From contig NZ_QEYO01000014.1 of NCBI RefSeq assembly GCF_023718305.1, positions 62,001 to 126,000 on the forward strand: a DNA stretch of 64,000 nucleotides. The letters run 5' to 3'. Under the pieces are notes generated by a model. The model ran no database searches and was not told where the DNA came from. It saw only the letters and a program-made list of their open reading frames with translations. This DNA is from Gramella sp. AN32. GTDB lineage: Bacteria > Bacteroidota > Bacteroidia > Flavobacteriales > Flavobacteriaceae. Numbering within the stretch: the stretch's first letter is position 1; each line of letters opens with the position of its first letter. Of this stretch, positions 17,501 through 25,799 are shown piece by piece. The position numbers and the translations under genes are program-made.

Positions 17501-17870
17501 TTGGGATAATCAAAGTACCGCTGTTTTAAGTAGATGGAGAAACCCCGGAGATGAAACAGATATTCCCCGGGCAGTTTATGGAGCGGGTTATAACTGGCTT
17601 GGGTCAGACAGATATGTGGAAGATGCATCGTTTCTACGATTCCGTTCTGCAACAGTTAGCTATAACTTTGACGAACAATTTTTACAGAATTTAAATCTGG
17701 GGGATTTAAGAGTTTTTCTTACTGCTGATAATATTTTGACTTTTACGAACTATCGTGGGCAGGATCCAGAAGTGAGCATGAGAGGAGGAGACCCTTTTGG
17801 AATTGCTATAGATTATTCGCGTACTCCACCAACCAGACGTTTTACCCTAGGTATTTCAACCAGATTTTAA
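14577..17870 (+). CDS. SusC/RagA-type TonB-dependent transporter (first)
   Basis: About 1097 residues from the ATG at 14577, which overlaps the preceding stop (TAA 14582-14584); an ATG at 14589 is equally possible and gives a neater signal peptide ending near IIVSQ. After it comes a carboxypeptidase-regulatory-like beta-sandwich (RGKVLDSETNQPIIGTTV). Then comes a plug domain with the SusC signature LQGRMPGVDIS and IRIRGTSSINGSSDPLVVVDG, and a C-terminal 22-strand barrel ending in phenylalanine (TRF). It imports oligosaccharides across the outer membrane with energy from TonB. It is paired with the SusD lipoprotein 10 nt downstream. Confidence 0.95.
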   Translation: MINIMIKNLTKILYRVLFLTLIFSFNIIVSQNSNSKLIRGKVLDSETNQPIIGTTVIEKDVENRTITGVSTDFDGSFAIRVKNLNHQLEISSIGYKTKIITLGQNTNNIEIFLEASLEQMDEVIVTAEKVRETGLLDIAERNQTTSVVTISAQEVENTQSATIEQALQGRMPGVDISSSSGDPGAGMQIRIRGTSSINGSSDPLVVVDGMPYETSVPQDFNFGTADQEEYAALLNIAPSDIESISVLKDAAATAMWGARAASGVLMINTKRGAVGPPTIGYTFRGSVASLPETIPMLSGDQYSQLIPEEFMNRDGRPLNTLTIKEFQYDPQEVYWYENYSNNTNWIEAISQTGLIQDHNLSLQGGGKKARYYTSLGYYDSKGVTIGTGLNRINARLNLDYIVSDRIKFRADISYTHSKTERNYVNGTDNGDRLRSVAYVKMPNMSIYEYDEYGNQTPNYFSPVSNIQGAYSRTYNPVAMAEFAENTQRGERIVSHFNINWQLIPSLLTTTFDLQFDINNTKLNAFLPQNATGRPFTETVVNRATDADVDAFNLITKTNFIFTPEVGENSTFQGVVSLQSNDYNYVSHQALTSNTASSLLTDPSVPSRTQNDDLNLYTNNSRSRSVAALANVQYGLLDRYILNVGVRADGSSKFGPENRYGLFPSISARWRLSGEKFMQQFEFIDDLSFRASYGKSGRAPRYDYTFFNTYGNFGADYLGLAGVYPSNIELSNLRWETLTGKNLGFNLRMFDERIMLDVDVYQNSTDDLLFNNLNIASISGYNSIDMNIGRLDNQGWEVGLYTTPYKSDNLKIEFNFNIARNENIIREISEFFPSEQGNVDRNGEFKRFLQIDNPFGSFYGYKFKGVYEDIEATQARDGDGDLITGPNGQTVYMRFNYPNTDYVFQPGDAMYEDINNDGNIDSRDVVYLGNSNPKFTGGFGPTITLNDQWKFIAFFNYRIGYDVVNGTDMLTTNMYGWDNQSTAVLSRWRNPGDETDIPRAVYGAGYNWLGSDRYVEDASFLRFRSATVSYNFDEQFLQNLNLGDLRVFLTADNILTFTNYRGQDPEVSMRGGDPFGIAIDYSRTPPTRRFTLGISTRF

Positions 17871-17880
17871 TTAAAGTGCT

Positions 17881-19371
17881 ATGAAGATAAATATTTTTAA
17901 AATTTCATTTGTTTTACTTGTAGTAATGATACTTCAGTCTTGCGATGATTATTTAGATTTAAAACCAGAAGATGGTACGGTACGGCAGGAATTCTATCAA
18001 ACTAAAGAAGATGTTCAGGCAGCTGTGATCGGTATTTATGATGCTATGTTGAATCAGCCAGCCGGTGTGAACGACAGGCCTTTAACCGATTATTTGTTTA
18101 TGTGGGGAGAGATGAGAGCCGACATGGTTCTCGCTACCGAATATGCAAGCAATGATGAAAGGGATATTACCAGATTTAATATTTTAGATACCAACCCAAT
18201 TACAACCTGGTCTGCTTTTTATAGAATTATAAATTTCTGTAATACCGTTATTGAGTTAGCTCCAGGAGTATTAGAAAAAGATCCAACCTTTACTCAAGAA
18301 CAACTAGATTCATATGTTGCAGAAGCCTTAACTATAAGAGCTTATTTGTACTTTACACTTACTCGAACTTTTAGGGATGTTCCGTTAAAATTGGATGCAA
18401 CATTAACAGATCAGGATAATTTTCAAATTCCCAAATCTTCACAACAGGAAATTCTTGAGCAGATTGCTTTAGACTTAAAAGAAGCCGAAGGGAAAGCAAA
18501 AGAAAACTACGGAAGTCCTGCGGCAAACAAAGGCCGAATTACAAAATATGCAATCAATGCATTGCAGGCAGATGTTTATTTGTGGCTGGAAGATTATAAT
18601 TCGACGGTACAAGCCTGTAATAAAGTTATAAACTCTGGGAATTATGCATTAATACCTGCGAATAATTCATGGTTTAATATTGTTTTTGCTGAGGGAAATT
18701 CCACAGAAAGTATTTTTGAACTACAGTATAGTTTAAATAATTTGAATCCTTTCTACGATATGTTTTTTGAAAGACCCAGGTATACTGCTTCGGCAAGAGT
18801 TACCGAAGAAGTATTCGGGGTAAACTTTCAGGATCCAACCAAAAAAGATATAAGGGGTGATAGAGCCTCGTTGGTTGCAATTAACAATTACATTTATAAA
18901 TATATTGGTTTAACCACCAACGAAAGAAAATCACGAGCCACCTCAGATACTCATTGGTTTGTTTACAGATATGCTGATATTTTACTAATGAAAGCAGAGG
19001 CCCTAAACCAAATGGGTGACAATGAGGGAGCACTGGCTCTAATAGGGCAGGTAAGGGAAAGAGCCACCGCCCTGGACCAGACAGAGAGAAACCCTTCTGA
19101 TACTGAAGGTATCACTGATTATATCCTGGAGGAAAGAGCTCGAGAATTTGCATTTGAAGGAAAGCGCTGGTTTGATGTGCTAAGAAATGCAAAACGAAAT
19201 AATTATGAGAGGATAGATTTACTTTTATCCATGGCAGCCTACAGTGTTCCTTCAGATATTCAACAATCTGTTCTGGCAAAATTAGAAGACTCAAATAGCC
19301 ATTACCTTCCTATTTATTTCTATGAACTTTATGCTAATAAGGCTCTGGAACAAAATCCATTCTATGAATAA
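17881..19371 (+). CDS. SusD/RagB-type glycan-binding lipoprotein (first)
   Basis: A 496-residue lipoprotein (lipobox LQSC near residue 21) with the SusD N-terminal pattern DDYLDLKPEDGTVRQEFYQTKEDVQAA, TPR-like helices and a C-terminal segment ERAREFAFEGKRWFDVLR characteristic of the family. It caps the SusC barrel from outside and captures the glycan. It begins 10 nt after the SusC stop and is followed 15 nt later by a FAS1 gene. Length is normal. Confidence 0.95.
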   Translation: MKINIFKISFVLLVVMILQSCDDYLDLKPEDGTVRQEFYQTKEDVQAAVIGIYDAMLNQPAGVNDRPLTDYLFMWGEMRADMVLATEYASNDERDITRFNILDTNPITTWSAFYRIINFCNTVIELAPGVLEKDPTFTQEQLDSYVAEALTIRAYLYFTLTRTFRDVPLKLDATLTDQDNFQIPKSSQQEILEQIALDLKEAEGKAKENYGSPAANKGRITKYAINALQADVYLWLEDYNSTVQACNKVINSGNYALIPANNSWFNIVFAEGNSTESIFELQYSLNNLNPFYDMFFERPRYTASARVTEEVFGVNFQDPTKKDIRGDRASLVAINNYIYKYIGLTTNERKSRATSDTHWFVYRYADILLMKAEALNQMGDNEGALALIGQVRERATALDQTERNPSDTEGITDYILEERAREFAFEGKRWFDVLRNAKRNNYERIDLLLSMAAYSVPSDIQQSVLAKLEDSNSHYLPIYFYELYANKALEQNPFYE

Positions 19372-19386
19372 ATTAATAATAAAATT

Positions 19387-21093
19387 ATGATTCAGAAATT
19401 AAAATCTTGGGGAATATTTAAATCGATTTTGGTGCTCGGAATTTTTGGATTAATCCTTCATTCCTGCAGTCAGCAAGAATATGCCGAGAGAACAGATACT
19501 CAAGTGAACATGCTGGGTTATATTGAAAATGATCCTGATCAATTTTCATTATTTTTAGAAATTCTGAAAATTACGGGGAATGATGTATTTGTTGGAACTT
19601 ATGGAACATATACGTTGTTTTTACCAACAAACGATGCTATAGACGAATATCTTACTTCAAGAGGTGCAAGTTCTATCCAAGATGTGAGTATGGAAGATCT
19701 AGAAGATCTTGTGAGGCTTCATTTAATTGAGCAGAAAATAAATACATCTTCATTTACCGATGGAAAAATACCAACTTCTACAATGTATGGAGAGTTTCTT
19801 ACAACTGGTGCAAAAAATGAAAATGGTGAAACTAAAATTACGGTAAATAAAGTGGCCAGGATTATTAAGGCCAATATAGAAGTTGGGAACGGGATAATTC
19901 ATGTAATAGATAAAGTGCTTCCTAAAGCAACACAAACCCTGGCACAAATGCTTGATTCCAGAGAAGATTTGTCATTGTTCAATGAAGCTGTGGTGGCAAC
20001 AGGCTGGAATGCACCCTTAAATGAGCCATTAACATATGATTCAGATAGTGTTCCAAGTTACCTTACTGTTTTTGCTCAGACTAATACAGCTTTTGAAAAT
20101 GCTGGAATTAATTCTCTTCAGGACTTGAAGGACAGGTATTCTCATACTGGTAATCCTATGGATCCTGATGATAGTCTAAATCTTTTTGTTGCATATAGAA
20201 TCCTACCAGGTCTTAAATACGTAGCTGATCTGGTCACCTCACCATCCCATATTACCAAAGCTCCTTCGGAAGTTATTGGGGTTAGAGTAAAGAAAGATAC
20301 GGTACTTCTAAATGAAGAAACCTTTAATGGTCAACTGGAGCGAGGTATACCACTGGATCGAGAAAAAAGTGATGTTACAGCTACCAATGGAGTGCTTCAT
20401 ATCGTAAAGGAGAATTTCAATGTAAAAGTAAGATTTCCTACTCCTGTCTATTTTGATGTGGGTGATCAGCCCGAAATCAGGCAGCTTCCTTCTATTTTTC
20501 GTAGACCTGGAAATGAAGTGACGTTTTACCCGGGAGAACTTCAAAATATTAGATGGGGAGGTGGATTATATGTGAAATATGTTGCACATACCGCCGGTTC
20601 TCGGGAAGCCCAGGCGTATTGGGGGGATTGGCTGGAAATACAAAGATTGCGTACTGGTAGTAGCTCGTGGATTGAATTTGATACCCCTGTTATTATAAAA
20701 GGACAATATAAAGTCTGGATCACTTATAGAACAAATGGTAGGGCATCTGTTGCTCAGGCTAAATTTGATGGAGAATTATTATCCAGAACAGTAGATTTTA
20801 GGGAATATAGAAATACAGAACTTCCTCCAAGAGTATATGAGTCCCAGGGTTATAAACAAAGCCTCGCCGGTGATACCTGGATCTATAATAGCAGATTTAT
20901 GGGAATTGTTGATGTGGAAACCACAGGGCGGCATGTCTTTAGACTCGAAGCATTAACTGGTGCAGGGGGGCCATCCTGGATAGATGTTATTGAATTTAGA
21001 CCGGTAGAAATGGATCAGCTCTGGCCAAAATTAGGGGGTGATGGAGAGCTGGTATATGAAAATGAAGGAGAAGAACCAGCGGAAGGTGAATAA
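19387..21093 (+). CDS. FAS1 lipoprotein with a C-terminal binding module
   Basis: A 568-residue protein with a lipobox (LHSC, Cys27). Two FAS1 domains lie at roughly residues 34-180 (YTLFLPTNDAID, GNGIIHVIDKVLP) and 180-335 (TVFAQTNTAF, NGVLHIV). The last 220 residues have no FAS1 motifs. They form a predicted beta-sandwich with WGGGLYVKYVAHTAGSREA, KYKVWITYRTNG-like strands and LEALTGAGGPSWIDVIEFRP, resembling CBM6-like or DUF5108-type modules. This layout suggests a surface glycan-binding protein in which FAS1 domains present a carbohydrate-binding tip. The C-terminus is acidic. It lies between two SusC/D pairs in the same operon, and the next gene has the same architecture. Confidence 0.75.
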   Translation: MIQKLKSWGIFKSILVLGIFGLILHSCSQQEYAERTDTQVNMLGYIENDPDQFSLFLEILKITGNDVFVGTYGTYTLFLPTNDAIDEYLTSRGASSIQDVSMEDLEDLVRLHLIEQKINTSSFTDGKIPTSTMYGEFLTTGAKNENGETKITVNKVARIIKANIEVGNGIIHVIDKVLPKATQTLAQMLDSREDLSLFNEAVVATGWNAPLNEPLTYDSDSVPSYLTVFAQTNTAFENAGINSLQDLKDRYSHTGNPMDPDDSLNLFVAYRILPGLKYVADLVTSPSHITKAPSEVIGVRVKKDTVLLNEETFNGQLERGIPLDREKSDVTATNGVLHIVKENFNVKVRFPTPVYFDVGDQPEIRQLPSIFRRPGNEVTFYPGELQNIRWGGGLYVKYVAHTAGSREAQAYWGDWLEIQRLRTGSSSWIEFDTPVIIKGQYKVWITYRTNGRASVAQAKFDGELLSRTVDFREYRNTELPPRVYESQGYKQSLAGDTWIYNSRFMGIVDVETTGRHVFRLEALTGAGGPSWIDVIEFRPVEMDQLWPKLGGDGELVYENEGEEPAEGE

Positions 21094-21124
21094 GCAATAA
21101 GAAACTAAAAATTAACCTTAAATA

Positions 21125-22582
21125 ATGAGGATGAAATTCGTAATGAAATTGTTTGGATTGTTATGCATACTAGCTGTTTGGGGTGCGGTACAATCGTGCT
21201 CAGATAGTCTGGAAGACCATGTAAAAGTGAATAACTCCAATTTAAAGGCAACAATAGGAGAAAAAATTTCTCAGGATTCAGATCTGTCCAGTTTTTACCA
21301 ATTATTACAGGAAACCGGATATGATGAAATCCTGAATTCTTCTAAGACCTTTACCATCTGGGCTCCAAATAATGCGGCTATGAGCATGGTGGAATCTGAA
21401 TTGCTAACTGATTTAGATAAAAAGATTGAATTTGTTAAAAACCATATAACGTTAGCCTCTACGACTACAGGATCAGTAGAAGATACGCTTCAGGTACAAA
21501 TGCTTACTGGCAAGTATCAGTCTTTTTATGCGAACCAGAAAATTGAAAATGCCAATATCATTGTTGTAGATCAGTATGCCTCTAATGGAATTTATCATGT
21601 AATAGATGCACCCTTAACTCCAAAATTGAATTTGTGGGAATTTATAGTTGAAAATACTGATTATGATCAAAACAAATTTATCACAAAATTAAACGATTAT
21701 GATCTTTTTGGAGAAGAGGAGAGATTTTTTGAGATTTATGAGGGTATGGAATTGGATAAGGATACCATCTTAAATGAAATTCTTAGAACAGGCTATTATT
21801 TAAAGGATGAAAAGAAAAAATTCACCTATTTCTTAATACAAAATGATGGTTATGATCAGGAGGTGCAAAAACTAAAACCATATACTAAGTCATTAACACC
21901 TAATACCCGCGCTAGATATTATGTTTCAAGAGATTTAATTTTCGAAGGCTATTACAATCGTGATAACCTTCCAGATACGCTTATTTCTCAGTTTGGGGTG
22001 AAAGTTCCAATAAATACAATGAATATAGTTGGCGAACCGGTAAAATTAAGCAATGGTATTGTTTACGTAATGAATCAAGTAAATGTAAAACTTGAAGATA
22101 AGTTGCAGCCCATAAAAATCGAAGGAGAGGAGCCAACTGGCTTTAGCCAGGATGATAAAAGAGCTTTTACATTTTATAGGGAAAAAACAGATCCATCTGG
22201 AGAATATTTTAGAGATATTGAAATCTATGGTCATGGTGTACCCGAATTTGAAATTAAATATCGGGCGCCTCAGCTTTACAGTACCACATATAAGGTTTAT
22301 TGGAGGGCTGTTAATGATTTTGAAGGATCTTTCTGGCAACATTTAAGAATTGGTGGGGGAACATATATATCGGAAAATGGAACAGTAACTCAAATTGATC
22401 CTATAAAAGAATTTGGTGATCAGGAGGTGGTTCCATTTAATTATGATGAAGTTTACCTTGGTGAGTTTACATTGGAAGAGGCAGGAGATGTTGATTTAGC
22501 CCTTGTAGCAGCAAATACCGGAACATCAAGATGGAATGCTTTAACCCTGGATTATTTAGTTTTAGTTCCAATCATTGAATAA
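21125..22582 (+). CDS. FAS1 lipoprotein with a C-terminal binding module (second)
   Basis: A 485-residue lipoprotein (lipobox VQSC, about Cys25). Two FAS1-like domains occupy roughly residues 35-175 (TFTIWAPNNAAM, NGIYHVIDAPL) and 175-325 (FTYFLIQNDGYD, NGIVYVMNQVNV). The remaining 150 residues contain FRDIEIYGHGVPEFEIKYRAP and end in LTLDYLVLVPI, which matches the end of the neighbouring protein in pattern. It is therefore probably a paralogue of the gene at 19387, produced by duplication and divergence. Proposed role: surface glycan capture together with the SusC/D pair that follows 20 nt downstream. No enzymatic motif is seen. Confidence 0.75.
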   Translation: MRMKFVMKLFGLLCILAVWGAVQSCSDSLEDHVKVNNSNLKATIGEKISQDSDLSSFYQLLQETGYDEILNSSKTFTIWAPNNAAMSMVESELLTDLDKKIEFVKNHITLASTTTGSVEDTLQVQMLTGKYQSFYANQKIENANIIVVDQYASNGIYHVIDAPLTPKLNLWEFIVENTDYDQNKFITKLNDYDLFGEEERFFEIYEGMELDKDTILNEILRTGYYLKDEKKKFTYFLIQNDGYDQEVQKLKPYTKSLTPNTRARYYVSRDLIFEGYYNRDNLPDTLISQFGVKVPINTMNIVGEPVKLSNGIVYVMNQVNVKLEDKLQPIKIEGEEPTGFSQDDKRAFTFYREKTDPSGEYFRDIEIYGHGVPEFEIKYRAPQLYSTTYKVYWRAVNDFEGSFWQHLRIGGGTYISENGTVTQIDPIKEFGDQEVVPFNYDEVYLGEFTLEEAGDVDLALVAANTGTSRWNALTLDYLVLVPIIE

Positions 22583-22602
22583 TTTTAATATTAACCTTTC
22601 CT

Positions 22603-25600
22603 ATGCAAAGAATTACAAAAATCATATTAAATTTTAGCTTTTGTTGTGCTTTTATATCCTCAGGAGTATCCTACTCCCAGGAAGACAGTACTACTGTGAA
22701 AACGGAACAAAATAAAGGTATTCCTATAACCGGAGTTGTAAAAAATGTGACAACAGGGGCACTTCTGTCTGGGATAAATATTGAAGTGCCAAATTTTTCC
22801 GCAGTCATATCGAATGATGATGGCACATTTACAATTCATGTTCCTAATCTTGATACACCACTATTATTGAAAGGAGATGGTTATCAAATAAAAGAATTTC
22901 CTTTATATGGAAAATCATCAGTAGAAATTTTATTATATGAAGCCGGTTACCCATCTTTTTATAATAATACTCAAATGCCTTCCGGGGAAAAAATGGAATC
23001 AAAAGTGCCTTACGCTACTGGAAATATTCATGATAGAGAGGCTCAATGGGGAGCGAGTGCAACAGAAGCTGTAGGTGGATATATTCAGGGAAAGGTTTCC
23101 GGCGTTTATGTGACGAGACGTTCCGGCGCTCCTAATGTAGGAGCAGACATTCTTATTAGAGGTTATAATTCTTTGTATGCAACAAATAAACCTCTTATTA
23201 TTATAGATGGAATGATTTATGACGATGAAGATTACGGTGCAGGTCTAAACCAAAATTTTGTCAATTCACCTATTTCCAATATAGACATTAAAGATATAGA
23301 AGATATTTCTTTTATAAAAGATGGTTCTTCACTTTATGGAACCAAAGGAGGGAATGGTGTAATGCTCATTACCACAACACGTGCCGAAGAACTTACTACA
23401 AAAATTGATTTTGCAATGTATGGGGGATTCAACCTGCGGCCGGATAAATTACCTATACTTGGAGCTGGCCAATATAGAACATACTTATCTGAATTACTAA
23501 CTACGAAAGGTCTAACTCAGGAGGGATTACAAGCTCAACCATTTATGAATGATGCCGTAGGGAGTCCGGAATATTACCAATATCATAATAATACTAACTG
23601 GCAGGACCGTGTTTTTGAAACAATTAGTGTTAACCAGAACTATTATATGAAGATTCAGGGTGGGGATAATATTGCCAAATATGCACTTTCTGTTGGCTAT
23701 CTTGGGAATGAAGGAATAATTCAAAACACCGGTTTAACCAGATATCATTCACGTTTTAATGCTGATTTGCAAGTAAGTCCTAAATTAAATATACATTCTA
23801 ATTTATCCTTTGTGTATGGAGAGCAGGACCTTAGGAATCAGGGACGTTCGATGACCAGTCCCCTGAACTTATCTCTAATTAAGGCGCCCTTTCTTTCTGA
23901 AAATCAAATTGACGATAATGGACAGGTTTCACCAAATCTTTCCGATTCAGATATTTTTAATACCAGCAACCCTGTGGCAATTTTGAACAACGCACAAGGA
24001 TTAAATAAAAATTATAGGTTTTTTGGAAACTTGAATTTTGGATATGAATTTAATAATTCTATTCACTTAAATTCTATTGTTGGGCTTAATTATAGTAAAG
24101 TAAGGGAAAACTTTTTTATTCCGGATATTGGAGTAGTAAATGATACACTTCGTACCGGGGTTGTACGAAACAAATCTGGAAGTGAAGTACAAAGATTATT
24201 TACTTTATATAATGACACATATCTGGACTATCAGAAGGTTAGTGGATATCATTCTTTTGATTCTAGATTAGGATTCAGACTTCAGGCTAATAAAGCAGAA
24301 AGTGATTACGGTTATGGATTTAATTCTGCAACAGATGATTTTACCAGTGTAGGTGCGGGAACAAATTCTTTAAGACAAGTAGGAGGTTTCCTTGGAGACT
24401 GGAATTGGCTTAACGTCTACCTAGCCACGAACTATGGATATAAAAATAAATATTTTCTTTCTCTAAACCTTGCCCTCGATGGCTCCAGTAGGTTTGGAAG
24501 TGAAGCTCAGGATTGGGCTTTGGGAATTGGTAACGAAAAATTTGCTTTTATGCCATCACTTGCGGGAGCATGGTTAATCTCATCTGAAAGTTTTATGGAA
24601 GGTAGTGCTATTAACTTCTTAAAATTAAGGGCTAGTTATGGTTTAAGCGGAAATGATGATATTGGAAATTATACTTCCAAAACTTATTATGTTTCTCAAA
24701 ATCTATTGGGATTACAAGGTTTGGTCCGTGGTAATATTGGTAATCCAGAACTGCAATGGGAAATTGTAAAGAAAGCGAATTTAGGTCTTGATATTTCTTT
24801 CTTAAAAGAAAGACTTAGTGCTAGTGTGGATGTATTCTCCAATAATACAGATAATATGATTATCTATGAACCGGTGAATGAGTCCACTGGAATGGAGTAC
24901 GTAATTTCTAACAGTGGTGAAATGAGAACTAATGGAATAGATGTTTCCATGAATGCAAGAGTAATAGGTGGAGATTTTAAATGGGATATTGGAATGACTG
25001 CATCAAAATATGACAATGAAGTTCAATCTTTACCTGTAGAGCGTATTGTAACAAATTTTGGTGAAGCTACTTTTATTACTACTGAGGGCAGACCTGCTAA
25101 TTTATATTATGGTCTTGAGAGCAATGGTGTCTATACTACAAATGCAGATGCAATGGCAGATGGGTTAAATAAAAGGCTTCCTAATGGAGAACTTGCAGCG
25201 TTTAGAGGGGGGGATATTAAATTTACTGATTTCAATAACGACGGGATTATAGATGAAAATGACCGTAATATTATCGGAGATCCCAATCCAGATTGGGTCG
25301 GAATGTTCAATAATAAAATGTCTTATAAAAATATAACCTTAAATGCCATATTTACCTTTTCAGCTGGCAATGATGTGTATAATGGTACAAGAGCACTTTT
25401 AGAAGGAATGTCAGGATTTGAAAACCAAACTCAGGCAGTGTTAAATAGATGGAGAACAGATGGCCAGCAAACAGATATCCCAAGAGTTTCCTGGGGTGAT
25501 CCTATGGGGAATTCTTCATTCTCTAGTCGTTGGATCGAAGATGGTTCCTATGTAAGGTTAAAAACCTTAATATTAAGCTACGATATCCCCATGAATGATA

Positions 25601-25776
25601 ACACATTTAAATATGCTAAGGTTTATGTGACTGGAAACAACATTTTTACAGCTACCGATTATCTTGGATATGATCCTGAATTTAGTGGTTCTTCATCCAT
25701 ATATTCAAAAGGTGTAGACTTAGGTCTTGAACCGCAGTTTACAACCTATCAATTAGGATTACGTCTTGGGCTGTAA
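22603..25776 (+). CDS. SusC-type TonB-dependent transporter (second)
   Basis: A 1057-residue outer-membrane transporter. It has a signal peptide, a short carboxypeptidase-regulatory-like domain (PITGVVKNVTTGALLSGINI), and a plug with IQGKVSGVYVTRRSGAPNVG and LIRGYNSLYATNKPLIIIDG. The barrel ends in LGLRLGL, not the usual terminal aromatic residue. Compared with the other two SusC proteins here, the plug is divergent: the linker before it (GYPSFYNNTQMPSGEK) lacks the DEVVV-type segment seen in the others. The extracellular ligand is probably different from that of the first pair. It is followed by its SusD partner 24 nt downstream. Confidence 0.92.
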   Translation: MQRITKIILNFSFCCAFISSGVSYSQEDSTTVKTEQNKGIPITGVVKNVTTGALLSGINIEVPNFSAVISNDDGTFTIHVPNLDTPLLLKGDGYQIKEFPLYGKSSVEILLYEAGYPSFYNNTQMPSGEKMESKVPYATGNIHDREAQWGASATEAVGGYIQGKVSGVYVTRRSGAPNVGADILIRGYNSLYATNKPLIIIDGMIYDDEDYGAGLNQNFVNSPISNIDIKDIEDISFIKDGSSLYGTKGGNGVMLITTTRAEELTTKIDFAMYGGFNLRPDKLPILGAGQYRTYLSELLTTKGLTQEGLQAQPFMNDAVGSPEYYQYHNNTNWQDRVFETISVNQNYYMKIQGGDNIAKYALSVGYLGNEGIIQNTGLTRYHSRFNADLQVSPKLNIHSNLSFVYGEQDLRNQGRSMTSPLNLSLIKAPFLSENQIDDNGQVSPNLSDSDIFNTSNPVAILNNAQGLNKNYRFFGNLNFGYEFNNSIHLNSIVGLNYSKVRENFFIPDIGVVNDTLRTGVVRNKSGSEVQRLFTLYNDTYLDYQKVSGYHSFDSRLGFRLQANKAESDYGYGFNSATDDFTSVGAGTNSLRQVGGFLGDWNWLNVYLATNYGYKNKYFLSLNLALDGSSRFGSEAQDWALGIGNEKFAFMPSLAGAWLISSESFMEGSAINFLKLRASYGLSGNDDIGNYTSKTYYVSQNLLGLQGLVRGNIGNPELQWEIVKKANLGLDISFLKERLSASVDVFSNNTDNMIIYEPVNESTGMEYVISNSGEMRTNGIDVSMNARVIGGDFKWDIGMTASKYDNEVQSLPVERIVTNFGEATFITTEGRPANLYYGLESNGVYTTNADAMADGLNKRLPNGELAAFRGGDIKFTDFNNDGIIDENDRNIIGDPNPDWVGMFNNKMSYKNITLNAIFTFSAGNDVYNGTRALLEGMSGFENQTQAVLNRWRTDGQQTDIPRVSWGDPMGNSSFSSRWIEDGSYVRLKTLILSYDIPMNDNTFKYAKVYVTGNNIFTATDYLGYDPEFSGSSSIYSKGVDLGLEPQFTTYQLGLRLGL

Positions 25777-25799
25777 TCACATTAATAAGAATTTGAAAA

